Assembly: GCF_900169065.1 (NCBI RefSeq)
Contig: NZ_FXZB01000016.1
Span: 1 to 64,000, forward strand
DNA from: Brevibacterium aurantiacum
GTDB taxonomy: Bacteria; Actinomycetota; Actinomycetes; Actinomycetales; Brevibacteriaceae
Direction: 5' to 3'
DNA: 64,000 nt
Shown here: positions 8,359-17,370 of the stretch, piece after piece
Position numbering within the stretch: the stretch's first letter is position 1
Layout: each line of letters starts with the position of its first letter
Translations under genes and position numbers: made by a program
Notes under the pieces: model-generated
Database searches by the model: none
What the model was told of the DNA's origin: nothing
The model's input: the letters and a program-made list of their open reading frames with translations, nothing else

Positions 8359-10004
8359 GATTGCCTTTCAGCGGTGGTGGCGTCGTGGACGATGCGGCCG
8401 CCTGCGATCGTCATTTCGTTGTGCACCTCGGCCAGTCTCTGCGGCTCGAGGTCGAAGGGGTCGGCGCTGGCCAATGCGAGGTTCGCGATCTGGCCGGTGC
8501 GAATTCTGCCGTTGACCTCCGAACGCAGCAGGTGCGCGGACCCGGAGGTGTAGGCACGCAGCGCGGTGGTCAAATCGATGGCCTGCTCGGGAAGGAGCGG
8601 GGCCGGGTCGCCGGCATCGGGATGTGAGCGGTTCACGGCGACGTGGATCGCCTCCCAGGGGTTCGGTGTCGACACCGGCCAGTCCGAGCCCATGGCCAGG
8701 TGGGTGCCGGCATCGGCGAAGGACCTGAACGGGTAGAGCCAGGTGCTGCGTTCGGCCCCGAGGTAGGGAAGATTGAGGTCAAGCAGCTGCTGGTCGTGGC
8801 ATGCCCACAGAGCCTGCAGGTTCGCGGTGATCCCGAGCTGGGCGAAGCGGGGAATGTCGACGGGGTCGACGACCTGGACATGGGCGATGTGGTGACGGCG
8901 ATCGCTGGTCCCAGGCTCGGCGCTGTCCGGGCTGGTCCCGATGGCGGCGAATGCGTCGAGGGCCGCCTTATTGGCCGCGTCTCCGATCGCGTGGCAGTGG
9001 ATGTCGAAGCCGGCCGCGTCGAGGGCGGCGAAGGATGCGTGCAGGTGCTCGCGGGTGAAGTAGCTGGTGCCGAAGCCACCGCAGGGGCAGGCGTACTCGC
9101 TGCTCATGGCGGCCGTGCGAGATTCGACGATGCCGTCGAGCATGAACTTCACCGAGGTGGTGCGGAACTGTCCCTGTTCTCGCCGATTCCTGACCAGGGC
9201 TGCGACCTGGGCGTCGATGTCCTCGACGTCACGAGGCCACCACAGACTCCCGACCACCTCGGCGGTCAGTTCGCCTGTGTCCTCTGCTTCGAGGTAGGCG
9301 TCGAGGGGGGAGCGGTGCCCGGAGTAGTCGCCGACGATGGCGTCCATCCACGCGGTGACGCCGAAGGCATGGAGGGAGGACTGCCCGGCGAGGAGCCCGG
9401 CGCGGATCTCAGCATCGCTGGCGTCGGGGACGTGGACCGAGACGAGGTCCATGGCAGATTCGTGCAGGCACCCGGTCGGGGTCCCGGATTCGTCCTTCTC
9501 GATGACGCCGCCGGGCGGAGTGGGAGTGGAGGCGTCGAGTCCGGCGAGGTCCATGGCCTTCGAGTTCACCCAGGCCGAATGGTGGTCGGCGCTGAGGAGG
9601 ATGATGGGGCGCTCGGGACTCAGCTCGTCAAGGATCGCAGCACTCGGTGCCCCGCCGGGGAAGTCGGACATCGACCATCCGCCGCCGGTGACCCAGGAGC
9701 CGGGCGCGGCAGACTCGGCCGTCGCGGCCAAGTAGCTGCGGATGACGTCGAGTGAGGCCTGCAGACCCTGGGCTTCGCTGAGGTCACAGGCCAGGGACTC
9801 CTGCCCGCCGAAGGTCGTGTGCACGTGGGCGTCGACGAACCCGGGGGTGATGAGCTTGCCCGTGGCCGTGATCGTGTGGTCGGCCGGGTCCGCAGCGGTT
9901 CCGGTGCTGATCTCGGTGATGATTCCGTCGCGGATGCTGATGCGGTCCGCAGGCAGGACGGAGTCCCCGTCGAAGATGCTGACGTCGAGAACGTCGAGGT
10001 TCAT
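8355..10004 (-). CDS. Metal-dependent amidohydrolase, YtcJ/AepA-like
   Basis: The product is a 549-residue amidohydrolase-superfamily enzyme (Amidohydro_3 type). The metal-binding HVHTTFGG motif near residue 58 follows the FVDA strand. Further ligand regions are ADHHSAW, the HCHAIGD segment and the late [11 protein letters not shown]sp. The ATG at 10004 has GGGAGG 4 bases upstream; the frame continuing to 10226 lacks any recognisable protein. Its place between an aldehyde dehydrogenase and potA, with an ATGA overlap into potA, means it is co-expressed with polyamine uptake. The substrate is unknown; cleavage of an N-acyl or formyl amine is one inference. Confidence 0.85.
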   Translation of the reverse strand: MNLDVLDVSIFDGDSVLPADRISIRDGIITEISTGTAADPADHTITATGKLITPGFVDAHVHTTFGGQESLACDLSEAQGLQASLDVIRSYLAATAESAAPGSWVTGGGWSMSDFPGGAPSAAILDELSPERPIILLSADHHSAWVNSKAMDLAGLDASTPTPPGGVIEKDESGTPTGCLHESAMDLVSVHVPDASDAEIRAGLLAGQSSLHAFGVTAWMDAIVGDYSGHRSPLDAYLEAEDTGELTAEVVGSLWWPRDVEDIDAQVAALVRNRREQGQFRTTSVKFMLDGIVESRTAAMSSEYACPCGGFGTSYFTREHLHASFAALDAAGFDIHCHAIGDAANKAALDAFAAIGTSPDSAEPGTSDRRHHIAHVQVVDPVDIPRFAQLGITANLQALWACHDQQLLDLNLPYLGAERSTWLYPFRSFADAGTHLAMGSDWPVSTPNPWEAIHVAVNRSHPDAGDPAPLLPEQAIDLTTALRAYTSGSAHLLRSEVNGRIRTGQIANLALASADPFDLEPQRLAEVHNEMTIAGGRIVHDATTAERQS

Positions 10005-10034
10005 GATCCCTCCCGACTTCCTTGTCGAAGGTGA

Positions 10035-10059
10035 GGCGGGCGCGCCGTACGCGCTCGCC
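10035..10059. repeat. GC-rich hairpin between aldehyde dehydrogenase and amidohydrolase genes
   Basis: GGCGGGCGCG at 10035-10044 and CGCGCTCGCC at 10050-10059 form a 10-bp stem with one mismatch and a 5-base loop. It lies 31 bases upstream of the amidohydrolase start within the minus-strand operon. It could tune read-through or stabilise the mRNA. Confidence 0.45.
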
Positions 10060-10098
10060 AGGCTGTCATTGTATGTGCACCGGGATGCCGGGCCACAG

Positions 10099-10130
10099 GG
10101 GCACGGACCCGCTGTTACCGGTTCGTGCCC
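10099..10130 (-). terminator. Intra-operon hairpin after the aldehyde dehydrogenase gene
   Basis: GGGCACGGACC at 10099-10109 pairs with GGTTCGTGCCC at 10120-10130, one mismatch, starting about 10 bases past the stop at 10141 on the minus strand. There is no T-run, so it is more likely a partial terminator or processing site than a full stop. Confidence 0.4.
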
Positions 10131-10140
10131 GAAGCACTGC

Positions 10141-11637
10141 TCAGGACGTGAAGATCGTGTCCTGCCATTCGTGGTGCGGGTCCTCGTGCTGGTCGATGAA
10201 CACGTGCTTGACCTGCGTGTACTCATCGAACGAGTACTGGCTCATGTCCTTGCCGAACCCGGAGGCCTTGTACCCGCCGTGGGGCATATCGGAGACGATC
10301 GGAATGTGCTCGTTGATCCACACGCATCCGGCTTCGATGTCGGCCGCGGCACGCATCGTCCGGTTTGTGGTCGTCGTCCATGCGCTCGCCGCCAAGCCGT
10401 AGGGGGTGTCGTTGGCCAGTTCGATGGCCTCATCGTCGGTGTCGAAGGCGAGAGCGACGAGGACGGGACCGAAGATCTCCTCACGCCACACCTCGGCGTC
10501 GGTGTCGATTCCGCTGATGAGCGTGGGCGCGTAGTAGGCCGTTGACTCGGTGTTACCGGGCAGGGCCTCGCCGAGGTGGTTCGTCGTCGGGATCGTTCCG
10601 CCGCAGTGGATCCGGGCCCCGGATTCGCGGGCACGGTCGACGACCTCGGCGACCCGTGAGCGGTGGGTCAGGGAGATGAGGGAGCCCATGTCGGTGGCGG
10701 GGTCAGTCGGGTTGCCCACGCGCACGCCGTCCATGAGTTCGGTGACGCGGTCGGTGAACGCGGTGAAGTGCTCGCGGGCGACGATGGCGCGGGTGGCCGC
10801 GGTGCAGTCCTGTCCGGAGTTGATGAGCGACCCGGCCACGGCACCGCGTGCGGCGGCTTCGATGTCGGCGTCGTCGAAGACCACAAACGGGGCCTTGCCG
10901 CCGAGCTCAAGGTGGACGCGGGATCCTTTGGCCGCTGCGAGTTCCATGATGCGCCGACCGACCTTCGTCGACCCGGTGAACGAGGACATGACGACGTCGG
11001 GGTGGGTGACGAGCGCTTCCCCGGCTTCGAGCCCGTCACCGGCGATGACGTTGATGACACCGGGGGCGAATCCCGCGGCGGTGGCGGCCTCGGCGAGGAT
11101 GAGTGAGGTTCCGGGAGTCATCTCCGAGGTCTTGAGCACGATCGTGTTGCCGGCAGCGACGGCGGGGAAGATCTTCCACGCGGCCATCTGCAGCGGGTAG
11201 TTCCACGGGGCGATCGAACCGACGACGCCGAGGGGTTCGCGCCGGGTCATCGACGTCGACTTCTCCCAATAAGTGCCGGCGGCCAGACCGGTGAGCTGAC
11301 GGGCGGCCCCGGCGAAGAACTTCGCATTGTCGATCGAGCCAGGCACATCGAACTCCTTGGCCAGACGGATGGACTTGCCCGTCTGCATGGACTCGAGTTC
11401 GGCGAGTTCGTCCGCGCGAGCCTCGAGCTGGGTGGCGAGACCGAGCATCAGCTCCGCACGTTCGCCTGGAGTCAGAGCCTTGAACGCAGGATAGGCGGCC
11501 TTCGCCGAGGCGACGGCTTCGTTGACGTCGGCAGCGTTCGCGAGCGTGTATTCCCCGGTGGTCTCACCGGTGGCGGGGTTGACGAGGGTGAAGGGTCTGC
11601 CGCTGCCTTCGTGATAGCTGCCATTCCAATAATGCAT
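10141..11637 (-). CDS. NAD(P)-dependent aldehyde dehydrogenase of the polyamine operon
   Basis: This is an ALDH-superfamily enzyme of 498 residues that oxidises an aldehyde to the acid. With its neighbours the likely substrate is gamma-glutamyl-aminobutyraldehyde or gamma-aminobutyraldehyde (inference). The catalytic set is complete: Asn146 in PWNYPLQ, Glu244 in LELGG and Cys278 in NSGQDCTA. The start is the ATG at 11637 (MHYWNGSY), with GGAAG about 9 bases upstream; the frame extending to 11940 is spurious. It is the first gene of the seven-gene minus-strand operon, and the region above it carries two inverted repeats that may be operators. Confidence 0.9.
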   Translation of the reverse strand: MHYWNGSYHEGSGRPFTLVNPATGETTGEYTLANAADVNEAVASAKAAYPAFKALTPGERAELMLGLATQLEARADELAELESMQTGKSIRLAKEFDVPGSIDNAKFFAGAARQLTGLAAGTYWEKSTSMTRREPLGVVGSIAPWNYPLQMAAWKIFPAVAAGNTIVLKTSEMTPGTSLILAEAATAAGFAPGVINVIAGDGLEAGEALVTHPDVVMSSFTGSTKVGRRIMELAAAKGSRVHLELGGKAPFVVFDDADIEAAARGAVAGSLINSGQDCTAATRAIVAREHFTAFTDRVTELMDGVRVGNPTDPATDMGSLISLTHRSRVAEVVDRARESGARIHCGGTIPTTNHLGEALPGNTESTAYYAPTLISGIDTDAEVWREEIFGPVLVALAFDTDDEAIELANDTPYGLAASAWTTTTNRTMRAAADIEAGCVWINEHIPIVSDMPHGGYKASGFGKDMSQYSFDEYTQVKHVFIDQHEDPHHEWQDTIFTS

Positions 11638-11747
11638 ATCGTCACTTCCAACCGTGTTGCACGTCTGCGTATGTGTGGGCCTGTGTGAGGCCGTGTCTGT
11701 CTGTGCGGACCCTTGTAGGGCCGTGTGGCCCTGGTCACACAGAGTAG

Positions 11748-11778
11748 CGGAACCGGTGGGGTGAATCCACCGATTCCG
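11748..11778. promoter_or_regulatory. Inverted repeat upstream of the polyamine operon
   Basis: CGGAACCGGTGG at 11748-11759 and CCACCGATTCCG at 11767-11778 form 12-bp arms with one mismatch and a 7-base centre. It lies 110-140 bases upstream of the aldehyde dehydrogenase start, a plausible operator or leader hairpin. Confidence 0.45.
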
Positions 11779-11808
11779 TTGTATGAGACGGATTCGAGTT
11801 GAAAACAA

Positions 11809-11846
11809 TGACCAGTCAGCATATTTCCCTGCTGAATCAGTGGTCA
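11809..11846. promoter_or_regulatory. Interrupted inverted repeat TGACCA...TGGTCA
   Basis: TGACCA at 11809-11814 and TCAGCA at 11816-11821 are mirrored by TGCTGA at 11830-11835 and TGGTCA at 11841-11846, with unequal inner spacers. It lies in an AT-richer patch above the polyamine operon and is a candidate regulator site. Confidence 0.35.
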
Positions 11847-11916
11847 CGTCTGCGATATTCGCGCGATGTCGTTGACTGGGGTCGGGGGCAGGGTTGGGGT
11901 CAGACCGGCCTACGAA

Positions 11917-11976
11917 ACAACGCCGCACCGCCGAAACCACTGCGTGGGCAGCGGTGTATCGGCGGTGCGGCGTTGT
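11917..11976. terminator. Strong hairpin terminator after purD-purC
   Basis: The 18-base arms 11917-11934 and 11959-11976 (beginning ACAACGCCGC and ending GCGGCGTTGT) are perfectly complementary around a 24-base loop. The hairpin starts 47 bases after the purD-purC stop on the minus strand and is followed by TTTCG. It should end the purine transcript before the polyamine operon. Confidence 0.75.
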
Positions 11977-12023
11977 GTCGGTATGAGCGTTGTTGTGGCT
12001 GTGCCAGTTGGCTGAGCTCAGCC

Positions 12024-14366
12024 TCAGGCGGGGAACTTCTGGCCGGTGAGCTTCTCGAAGGCCTCGATGTAGCGGGCACGGGTCTTCTCGACCACTTCGG
12101 CGGGCAGCGCCGGCGGGGGAATGTCCGAGGACTTGTCCCAGCCGGACTCACCTGTCAGCCAGTCGCGGACGAACTGCTTGTCGAAGCTCGCCTGAGGCTG
12201 GCCCGATTCGTAGCTCGAAGCATCCCAGAAACGTGAGGAGTCAGGAGTGAGCACCTCGTCGCCGAGGACGATCGTGCCGTCGGACAGCGTGCCGAACTCG
12301 AACTTCGTATCGGCCAGGATGATGCCGCGCTTGCGTGCGATCTCTTCTGCCCGCTGGTAGATCTCGATGGTGAGATCGCGGATCGTTCCAGCCTGGTCCG
12401 CGCCGATTGTCTCAGCGACCTGATCAAAGCTGACGTTCTCGTCATGGTCGCCGAGTTCCGCCTTGGTCGCCGGAGTGAAGATCGCGGGCTCCAGACGGTC
12501 GGCCTCGATGAGACCTGCCGGCAGCTGGATTCCGCACACGGACCCGGTGGCCTTGTAGTCGGCCATGCCGGAGCCGGTGAGGTAGCCACGGGCCACGCAT
12601 TCGATGGGCAGCATCGACAGATTCTTCACGATGAGGCCGCGGCCGGCTACGGCCTGGGGGACATCGGAGCTGATGACGTGGTTGCCGATGACATCGGAGA
12701 GCTGGTCGAACCACCACAGGCTCAAGCCGGTGAGCACCCTGCCCTTGTCGGGGATCTCTGAGTCGAGGACCCAGTCATAGGCGGAGATGCGATCCGAGGC
12801 GACCATGAGCAGCTGCTCGGCAGAGGCGGCATCGGCGGCCGTATCGGGGATGTAGAGGTCGCGGACCTTGCCCGAGTAGACATGCGTCCAGCCCGGAAGC
12901 TCGGGTGCCTGGGAGCCGAGTCCGGTCGCTGCCGGCGTTACCTCCGGGCCGATCGACGGAGCGACGGCAGCCACCGTCGCTGCAGCAACTGCCGCCGCTT
13001 CTCCGGGGGCTGCTTCTGCGGGGGCCGGGTAGATGTCGGCCACGGCGATCTGCCCGCGGGCGGCCACCTCGGCGATGTCGGTGCGGTGCTGTTCGCCGTC
13101 CCATTTGACCTCGTCCACGGCGGCATAGGCCTTAGCCCGTGCCTCGTCGAGGCCGTTGCCGAGCGAGACGACGGAGAGCACGCGGCCACCTGCGGTGACG
13201 ATGTCTCCGGTCTCGGCGACGTCTTCGGAGATGACAGTGTCCTCGGGAGCGAACCCGGCGCCGGTATCGGTGGCGCGGGCGGTCCCGGCATGGAGGATGT
13301 GCACGTCGTCGAGGTCGTCGGCCGTGTTGAGGCCGCGGATGATGTCGCCCGTGCGGGGTGTGCTCGGGTAGTTCTCGGCGGCCATGACCACGGTCACCGA
13401 GGTGCGCGGATCCCAGTCGAGGTCACCGACCTCGTCGAGGCGCCCCTCGGCGGCGGCGAGCATGGTCTGTCCCAGCGGGCTGCGCAGGCGGGCGAGCACG
13501 GACTGGGTCTCGGGGTCGCCGAAGCGGACGTTGAACTCCACGACTCGCATTCCCTTCGAGGTCAGGGCGAGTCCGCAGTAGAGGAGACCGACGAACGGGG
13601 TGCCGCGGCGGGTCATCTCATCGACGACAGGCTGGGCGACGGTGGTGACGATGTCGTCGACGGTGCCGGCTGGGATCCACAGCAGCGGTGAGTAGGCGCC
13701 CATGCCGCCGGTGTTGGGTCCGGTGTCACCGTCGCCGATGCGTTTGAAGTCCTGGGCCGGAGCCAGCGGCAGTGTGTGCTGGCCGTCGCAGAGGACGAAG
13801 AGGGAGACCTCGGGGCCGTCGAGGTAGTCCTCGATGACGACCCGGTCGGAGACCTCGAGGCAGGAGCTGGCGTGGGTCAGAGCCTCGGCGCGATCCGAGG
13901 TCACGACGACGCCCTTGCCCGCGGCCAGACCATCGGCCTTGACCACGTAGGGGGCGCCGAAATCGTCGAGGGCAGCGGCCGCCTCGTCAGGGGTGTAGGC
14001 GACCACGGCACGTGCTGTGGGCACGTTCGCGGACTCCATGATCTCCTTCGCAAACGCCTTCGATCCTTCGAGGACCGCGGCCTCGGAGCTGGGCCCGAAG
14101 ACCGGGAACGAGGACTCACGCAGGGCGTCGGCGACCCCGGCGACCAGTGGTGCCTCGGGGCCGATGACGACGAGGTCGACGTCTAGCGTCTCCGCCAGAG
14201 CGGTGACTGCCGCAGCGTCGTTCATATCGACGGCTTCGGTGTGCGCGATCGCAGCGATTCCCGGGTTGCCGGGTGCGGCGATGACGGCGTCGACCTGAGG
14301 GTCGCGACTGAGAGCAAGGACGAGGGCGTGTTCGCGGGAGCCCGAACCGATGACAAGAACCTTCAC
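12024..14366 (-). CDS. purD-purC: PurD-PurC fusion: GAR synthetase plus SAICAR synthetase
   Basis: One 780-residue frame carries two purine enzymes. Residues 1 to about 445 are phosphoribosylamine-glycine ligase (step 2). It shows the GSGSREHAL start, an ATP-grasp core ([13 protein letters not shown]), [12 protein letters not shown] and the metal-binding [11 protein letters not shown]. Residues about 446-489 are an Ala/Pro/Glu-rich linker. Residues 490-780 are phosphoribosylaminoimidazole-succinocarboxamide synthase (step 8), with the YSGKVRDLY start, [22 protein letters not shown] and ADTKFEFG. Both halves have full family length and visible active-site motifs, so both activities are expected. 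The gene is divergent from asparaginase with only 33 bases between the starts. These enzymes are normally separate proteins; no frameshift or stop is present at the join. Confidence 0.95.
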   Translation of the reverse strand: MKVLVIGSGSREHALVLALSRDPQVDAVIAAPGNPGIAAIAHTEAVDMNDAAAVTALAETLDVDLVVIGPEAPLVAGVADALRESSFPVFGPSSEAAVLEGSKAFAKEIMESANVPTARAVVAYTPDEAAAALDDFGAPYVVKADGLAAGKGVVVTSDRAEALTHASSCLEVSDRVVIEDYLDGPEVSLFVLCDGQHTLPLAPAQDFKRIGDGDTGPNTGGMGAYSPLLWIPAGTVDDIVTTVAQPVVDEMTRRGTPFVGLLYCGLALTSKGMRVVEFNVRFGDPETQSVLARLRSPLGQTMLAAAEGRLDEVGDLDWDPRTSVTVVMAAENYPSTPRTGDIIRGLNTADDLDDVHILHAGTARATDTGAGFAPEDTVISEDVAETGDIVTAGGRVLSVVSLGNGLDEARAKAYAAVDEVKWDGEQHRTDIAEVAARGQIAVADIYPAPAEAAPGEAAAVAAATVAAVAPSIGPEVTPAATGLGSQAPELPGWTHVYSGKVRDLYIPDTAADAASAEQLLMVASDRISAYDWVLDSEIPDKGRVLTGLSLWWFDQLSDVIGNHVISSDVPQAVAGRGLIVKNLSMLPIECVARGYLTGSGMADYKATGSVCGIQLPAGLIEADRLEPAIFTPATKAELGDHDENVSFDQVAETIGADQAGTIRDLTIEIYQRAEEIARKRGIILADTKFEFGTLSDGTIVLGDEVLTPDSSRFWDASSYESGQPQASFDKQFVRDWLTGESGWDKSSDIPPPALPAEVVEKTRARYIEAFEKLTGQKFPA

Positions 14367-14399
14367 CCCACCAGACTATAAGGTCGTAGGCTTGAGTGC

Positions 14400-15476
14400 G
14401 TGACTCGTTCCACTTTCGTTTCCGCCGACGCCGCCGAGTTGGCCTTCGTCGAGCGCAGCGGGTTCGTCGAATCCCGCCACATCGGTTCCGCCGTCGTCCT
14501 CGACCCGGATGGATCACCCCTGATCAGCCTGGGCGCACCGGAGGCTCCCGTGTTCACCCGATCGAGCCTCAAGCCGCTGCAGGCGATTGCCGCGATGAGT
14601 CTCACAGAGCAGGTGACCGGCACCTGGGCGGCACTGGCGACCGCGTCCCACAAATGCGAAGCCGGCCACGCCGAGGCGGTTGCCGGGATGCTCGAATCCG
14701 CTGGCCTGAGCGTGGACGACCTCCGCTGTCCGTCTGCTCATCCCGCCGACGGTGCCTTCCGCCGCAGCCTGCAGGAAGCCGGCACCGGCGACCCGACATC
14801 GCGCCTGTATTTCAACTGCTCCGGCAAACATGCGGCGTTCCTCATGGCCGCCACCGCCCTCGGTGCCGAGACCGCGACCTACCTTGAACCTGCCCATCCG
14901 GTGCAGGCGAGGATCGCCGAGGTGGTCGAGGCCTTCGCCGGCGAAACTCCGGCCGCGCTCGGCACCGACGGCTGCGGGGCTCCCGTCTTCGCCCTCAGCC
15001 TCACCGGCCTGGCGCGGGGGATCGGCCGTGTTGTGCGGTTGGGCTGCACAGACGCTGACTCGGGGACCACCTCGGCGATGGAGTCCTTTGCCTCCTATAG
15101 GGCCGAGGCACGTACCCTCATGGAAGCCGTCTTCGCCGAGCCCTGGGCGATCGAGGGCCACGGCAGGCCGAATTCCACGGTCATCGACCGCCTCGGCATC
15201 TTCGCCAAGGGCGGGGCCGAAGGCGTGATCGTCATGTCCACGAAATCCGGGTACTCGGTGGCGCTGAAGTGCCTCGACGGGTCCTCCCGGGCTACGGGGC
15301 TCGTGGCTCTGACCCTGCTGCGCAAGGCCGGAGCGATTCCAGACATCAGCGACGATCTCCTCGGCGAGGTCATCGCAGAGATCACCGAGTCCGTCACCGG
15401 CGGAATCGATTCCGAGGGGCGGACGGCAGTTGTCGGGCAGATCAACGTGGGTGAAGATATAGCGAGGATCAGGTAA
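14400..15476 (+). CDS. L-asparaginase II family protein
   Basis: This is a 358-residue member of the asparaginase II family (PF06089 type), which hydrolyses asparagine to aspartate and ammonia and is common in actinobacteria and rhizobia. Diagnostic segments are the N-terminal GFVESRHIGSAVV, the FTRSSLKPLQA motif with the conserved Ser and Lys, HKCEAGH, NCSGKHAAFL and the DGCGAPVFA loop. The start is a GTG at 14400 with only a weak ribosome site. It is divergent from purD-purC, and it is followed 15 bases later by the sterol-carrier gene, so these probably share a transcript. Confidence 0.9.
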   Translation: MTRSTFVSADAAELAFVERSGFVESRHIGSAVVLDPDGSPLISLGAPEAPVFTRSSLKPLQAIAAMSLTEQVTGTWAALATASHKCEAGHAEAVAGMLESAGLSVDDLRCPSAHPADGAFRRSLQEAGTGDPTSRLYFNCSGKHAAFLMAATALGAETATYLEPAHPVQARIAEVVEAFAGETPAALGTDGCGAPVFALSLTGLARGIGRVVRLGCTDADSGTTSAMESFASYRAEARTLMEAVFAEPWAIEGHGRPNSTVIDRLGIFAKGGAEGVIVMSTKSGYSVALKCLDGSSRATGLVALTLLRKAGAIPDISDDLLGEVIAEITESVTGGIDSEGRTAVVGQINVGEDIARIR

Positions 15477-15491
15477 GAGGGAGAGTCACTG

Positions 15492-15893
15492 ATGGCGATT
15501 CGCAGAAGAATAGACCCCGACGAGGGCCGCAACGCCCTCGAGATGTGGGTGGCCCATTCCGAGGCCGACGCGACAACGGCAGACCGGTCGACCCTGGCCA
15601 CCGCGGTGCGTTTCACACTCGAGGAGCTCGCATCACGGGCGGAGGGCAACAGCGTCGAGGTCCGCGTCCCACCCTTCGGCGTCACCCAGTGCATTCCCGG
15701 CCCCCGCCACACCCGCGGGACACCGCCCAACGTCGTCGAAACCTCGGCGCAGGTGTGGTTGGAGATCGTGACCGGCAAGACAGAATTCTCCGCCGCACTG
15801 GCCGAAGGCGCCGTCGACGCCTCGGGCACCCGCGCGGACATCAGTGACTTCGTCCCGCTGTACACATCGGCAGAATTGGAAGGCCGGCGATGA
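15492..15893 (+). CDS. Sterol-carrier-like (SCP2/MysB-type) small protein
   Basis: This 133-residue protein matches the small actinobacterial sterol-carrier family often annotated beside purine or asparaginase genes. It has the segments VRFTLEELA, EVRVPPFG, PNVVETSAQVWLEI and the closing SGTRADISDFVPL. The fold suggests lipid or hydrophobic-ligand binding; no catalytic residue is evident. A GGGAGAG ribosome site precedes the ATG. The stop overlaps the next aldehyde dehydrogenase start by 4 bases (ATGA), so it is coupled to that enzyme. Confidence 0.75.
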   Translation: MAIRRRIDPDEGRNALEMWVAHSEADATTADRSTLATAVRFTLEELASRAEGNSVEVRVPPFGVTQCIPGPRHTRGTPPNVVETSAQVWLEIVTGKTEFSAALAEGAVDASGTRADISDFVPLYTSAELEGRR

Positions 15894-17332
15894 ACGCCCA
15901 GATCACCCAGACCACCTCATTCATCGGTGGACGCCACGTCCCCTCGCTGACCACCTACGCCAACGTCGACCCGGCTACGGGCGAACACCTCGGCGATGTC
16001 TCCCGAGGCGGAGCCGACGAAGTCGACCGGGCGGTCAAGGCCGCGGCCCGGGCACAGCAGGAATGGAAGCGCTCGAGCACCGAGCAGCGGTCGAAGCTGC
16101 TGGTCGCCACCGCCGAAGTGATCCGGGCCAACCGCGATGAGATGGCCAGCCTCGAATCCGAGGACACGGGCAAACCCCTGACCCAGGCCTACGCCGACGT
16201 CGACGTCTGCGCCCGCTACTTCGAGTTCTACGGTCACACCATCGAGTCCTACTACGGGCACTCGATCCCCATGTCCGAGGACATGCACGTCTACACCCGC
16301 CGCGAGCCCTACGGCGTGACCGGACACATCGTGGCCTGGAACTATCCGCTCCAGCTCATCGGCCGTGCCGCCGCGACCTCGCTGGCCACCGGCAACTGCG
16401 CCGTGGCCAAACCCGCCGACGAAACCCCACGCTCCACGGTCCGCCTGGCCGAACTCATCCACTCTGTGGGCTTCCCCGCCGGTGCGTTCAACGTGGTCAC
16501 AGGCCTGGGCGCCGAGGCGGGGGCGGCGTTGGCCGCGCATCCGGGCATCGCCCACTTAGGCTTCGTCGGCTCGACCCAGACCGGTTCGCAGATCGCCCAT
16601 GCCGCTGCCGATCGGGTCATCCCGACGGTGCTCGAGCTCGGTGGAAAGTCCGCGAACATCGTCTTCTCCGACGCCGATGTCGACGCTGCCATCCCGTCGT
16701 TGGTGCGCTCGATCATCCAGAACGCCGGTCAGACCTGCTCGGCCGGGTCCCGGCTCATCGTCGCTCAGGACATCCAGGCCGAGGTGATCGAGAAGATGGC
16801 GGCCGCCATGGAGAAGGTCACCATCGGGTACGGCTCCGACGATCCGATGCTCGGGCCCCTGATCTCGACGAAGCAGCAGGCCCGTGTCGAAGGGTTCCTC
16901 TCCGACATCGGCAGCGCCCAGATCGTCACGGGAGGCACCCGTCCCGAGGGGCTCGCCGCCGACCTCGCCGGGGGTGCTTTCATCACCCCGACGATTGTGG
17001 ACAATGTGTCCCCGGGGTCGAAGATCGCACAGGAAGAGGTCTTCGGACCCGTCGTCGTGGCCATGACCTTCGGCGATGAGGCAGAGGCGATCTCCCTGGC
17101 CAACGGCACCGACTACGGTCTGGTCTCGGCGCTGTGGACGCAGAACATCTCGCGCGCCCACCGGGTCGCCGCCGAGGTGGAGGCCGGGCAGATCTTCGTC
17201 AACACCTATGGTGCCGGCGGGGGAGTCGAACTGCCCTTCGGCGGGTTCAAGAAGTCCGGCTACGGCCGTGAGAAGTCCATCGAAGCCTTCGACGAGTACA
17301 CTCAGACGAAGACCGTCGTCGTGAAGCTGTGA
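15890..17332 (+). CDS. Aldehyde dehydrogenase (NAD(P)-dependent)
   Basis: This is a 480-residue ALDH-superfamily enzyme. Asn151 in AWNYPLQ, Glu249 in LELGG and Cys283 in NAGQTCSAG complete the active site, and the FGPVV and C-terminal PFGGFKKSGYGRE motifs are present. The Tyr-rich region around residues 108-122 (ARYFEFYGHTIESYYG) resembles betaine-aldehyde and aromatic-aldehyde members. The substrate cannot be set from sequence. It lies in a run of plus-strand genes after asparaginase and the sterol-carrier protein, coupled to the latter by an ATGA overlap. Confidence 0.9.
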   Translation: MNAQITQTTSFIGGRHVPSLTTYANVDPATGEHLGDVSRGGADEVDRAVKAAARAQQEWKRSSTEQRSKLLVATAEVIRANRDEMASLESEDTGKPLTQAYADVDVCARYFEFYGHTIESYYGHSIPMSEDMHVYTRREPYGVTGHIVAWNYPLQLIGRAAATSLATGNCAVAKPADETPRSTVRLAELIHSVGFPAGAFNVVTGLGAEAGAALAAHPGIAHLGFVGSTQTGSQIAHAAADRVIPTVLELGGKSANIVFSDADVDAAIPSLVRSIIQNAGQTCSAGSRLIVAQDIQAEVIEKMAAAMEKVTIGYGSDDPMLGPLISTKQQARVEGFLSDIGSAQIVTGGTRPEGLAADLAGGAFITPTIVDNVSPGSKIAQEEVFGPVVVAMTFGDEAEAISLANGTDYGLVSALWTQNISRAHRVAAEVEAGQIFVNTYGAGGGVELPFGGFKKSGYGREKSIEAFDEYTQTKTVVVKL

Positions 17333-17370
17333 GGTCCTGACACTGTGACGCGGTCTGGTCACGGTCCTCG

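Larger units (their letters stand above)
11638..11916. other. Leader and promoter region of the polyamine operon
   Basis: Together with the terminator that follows, this is part of a 386-base gene-free stretch. It holds a repetitive GTGTG/GGCC-rich tract (about 11670-11740) and the two inverted repeats listed separately, then an AT-richer patch around 11795-11870. A minus-strand promoter for the aldehyde dehydrogenase operon should lie here, but I cannot assign a good -35/-10 pair. Confidence 0.5.

Noticed and set aside
7012..8553. A 513-codon plus-strand frame opposite potD and potA
   Set aside because: It is antisense to two clear transporter genes and has low-complexity His/Arg/Asp composition with no family features.
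10005..10226. N-terminal extension of the amidohydrolase up to 10226
   Set aside because: The added 74 residues are Ser/Thr/Arg-rich and unlike the family, and GGGAGG fixes the start at 10004.
11670..11740. GTGTG/GGCC-rich tract as a possible CRISPR or satellite repeat
   Set aside because: The units are irregular in length and spacing, with no repeat-spacer pattern or cas genes.
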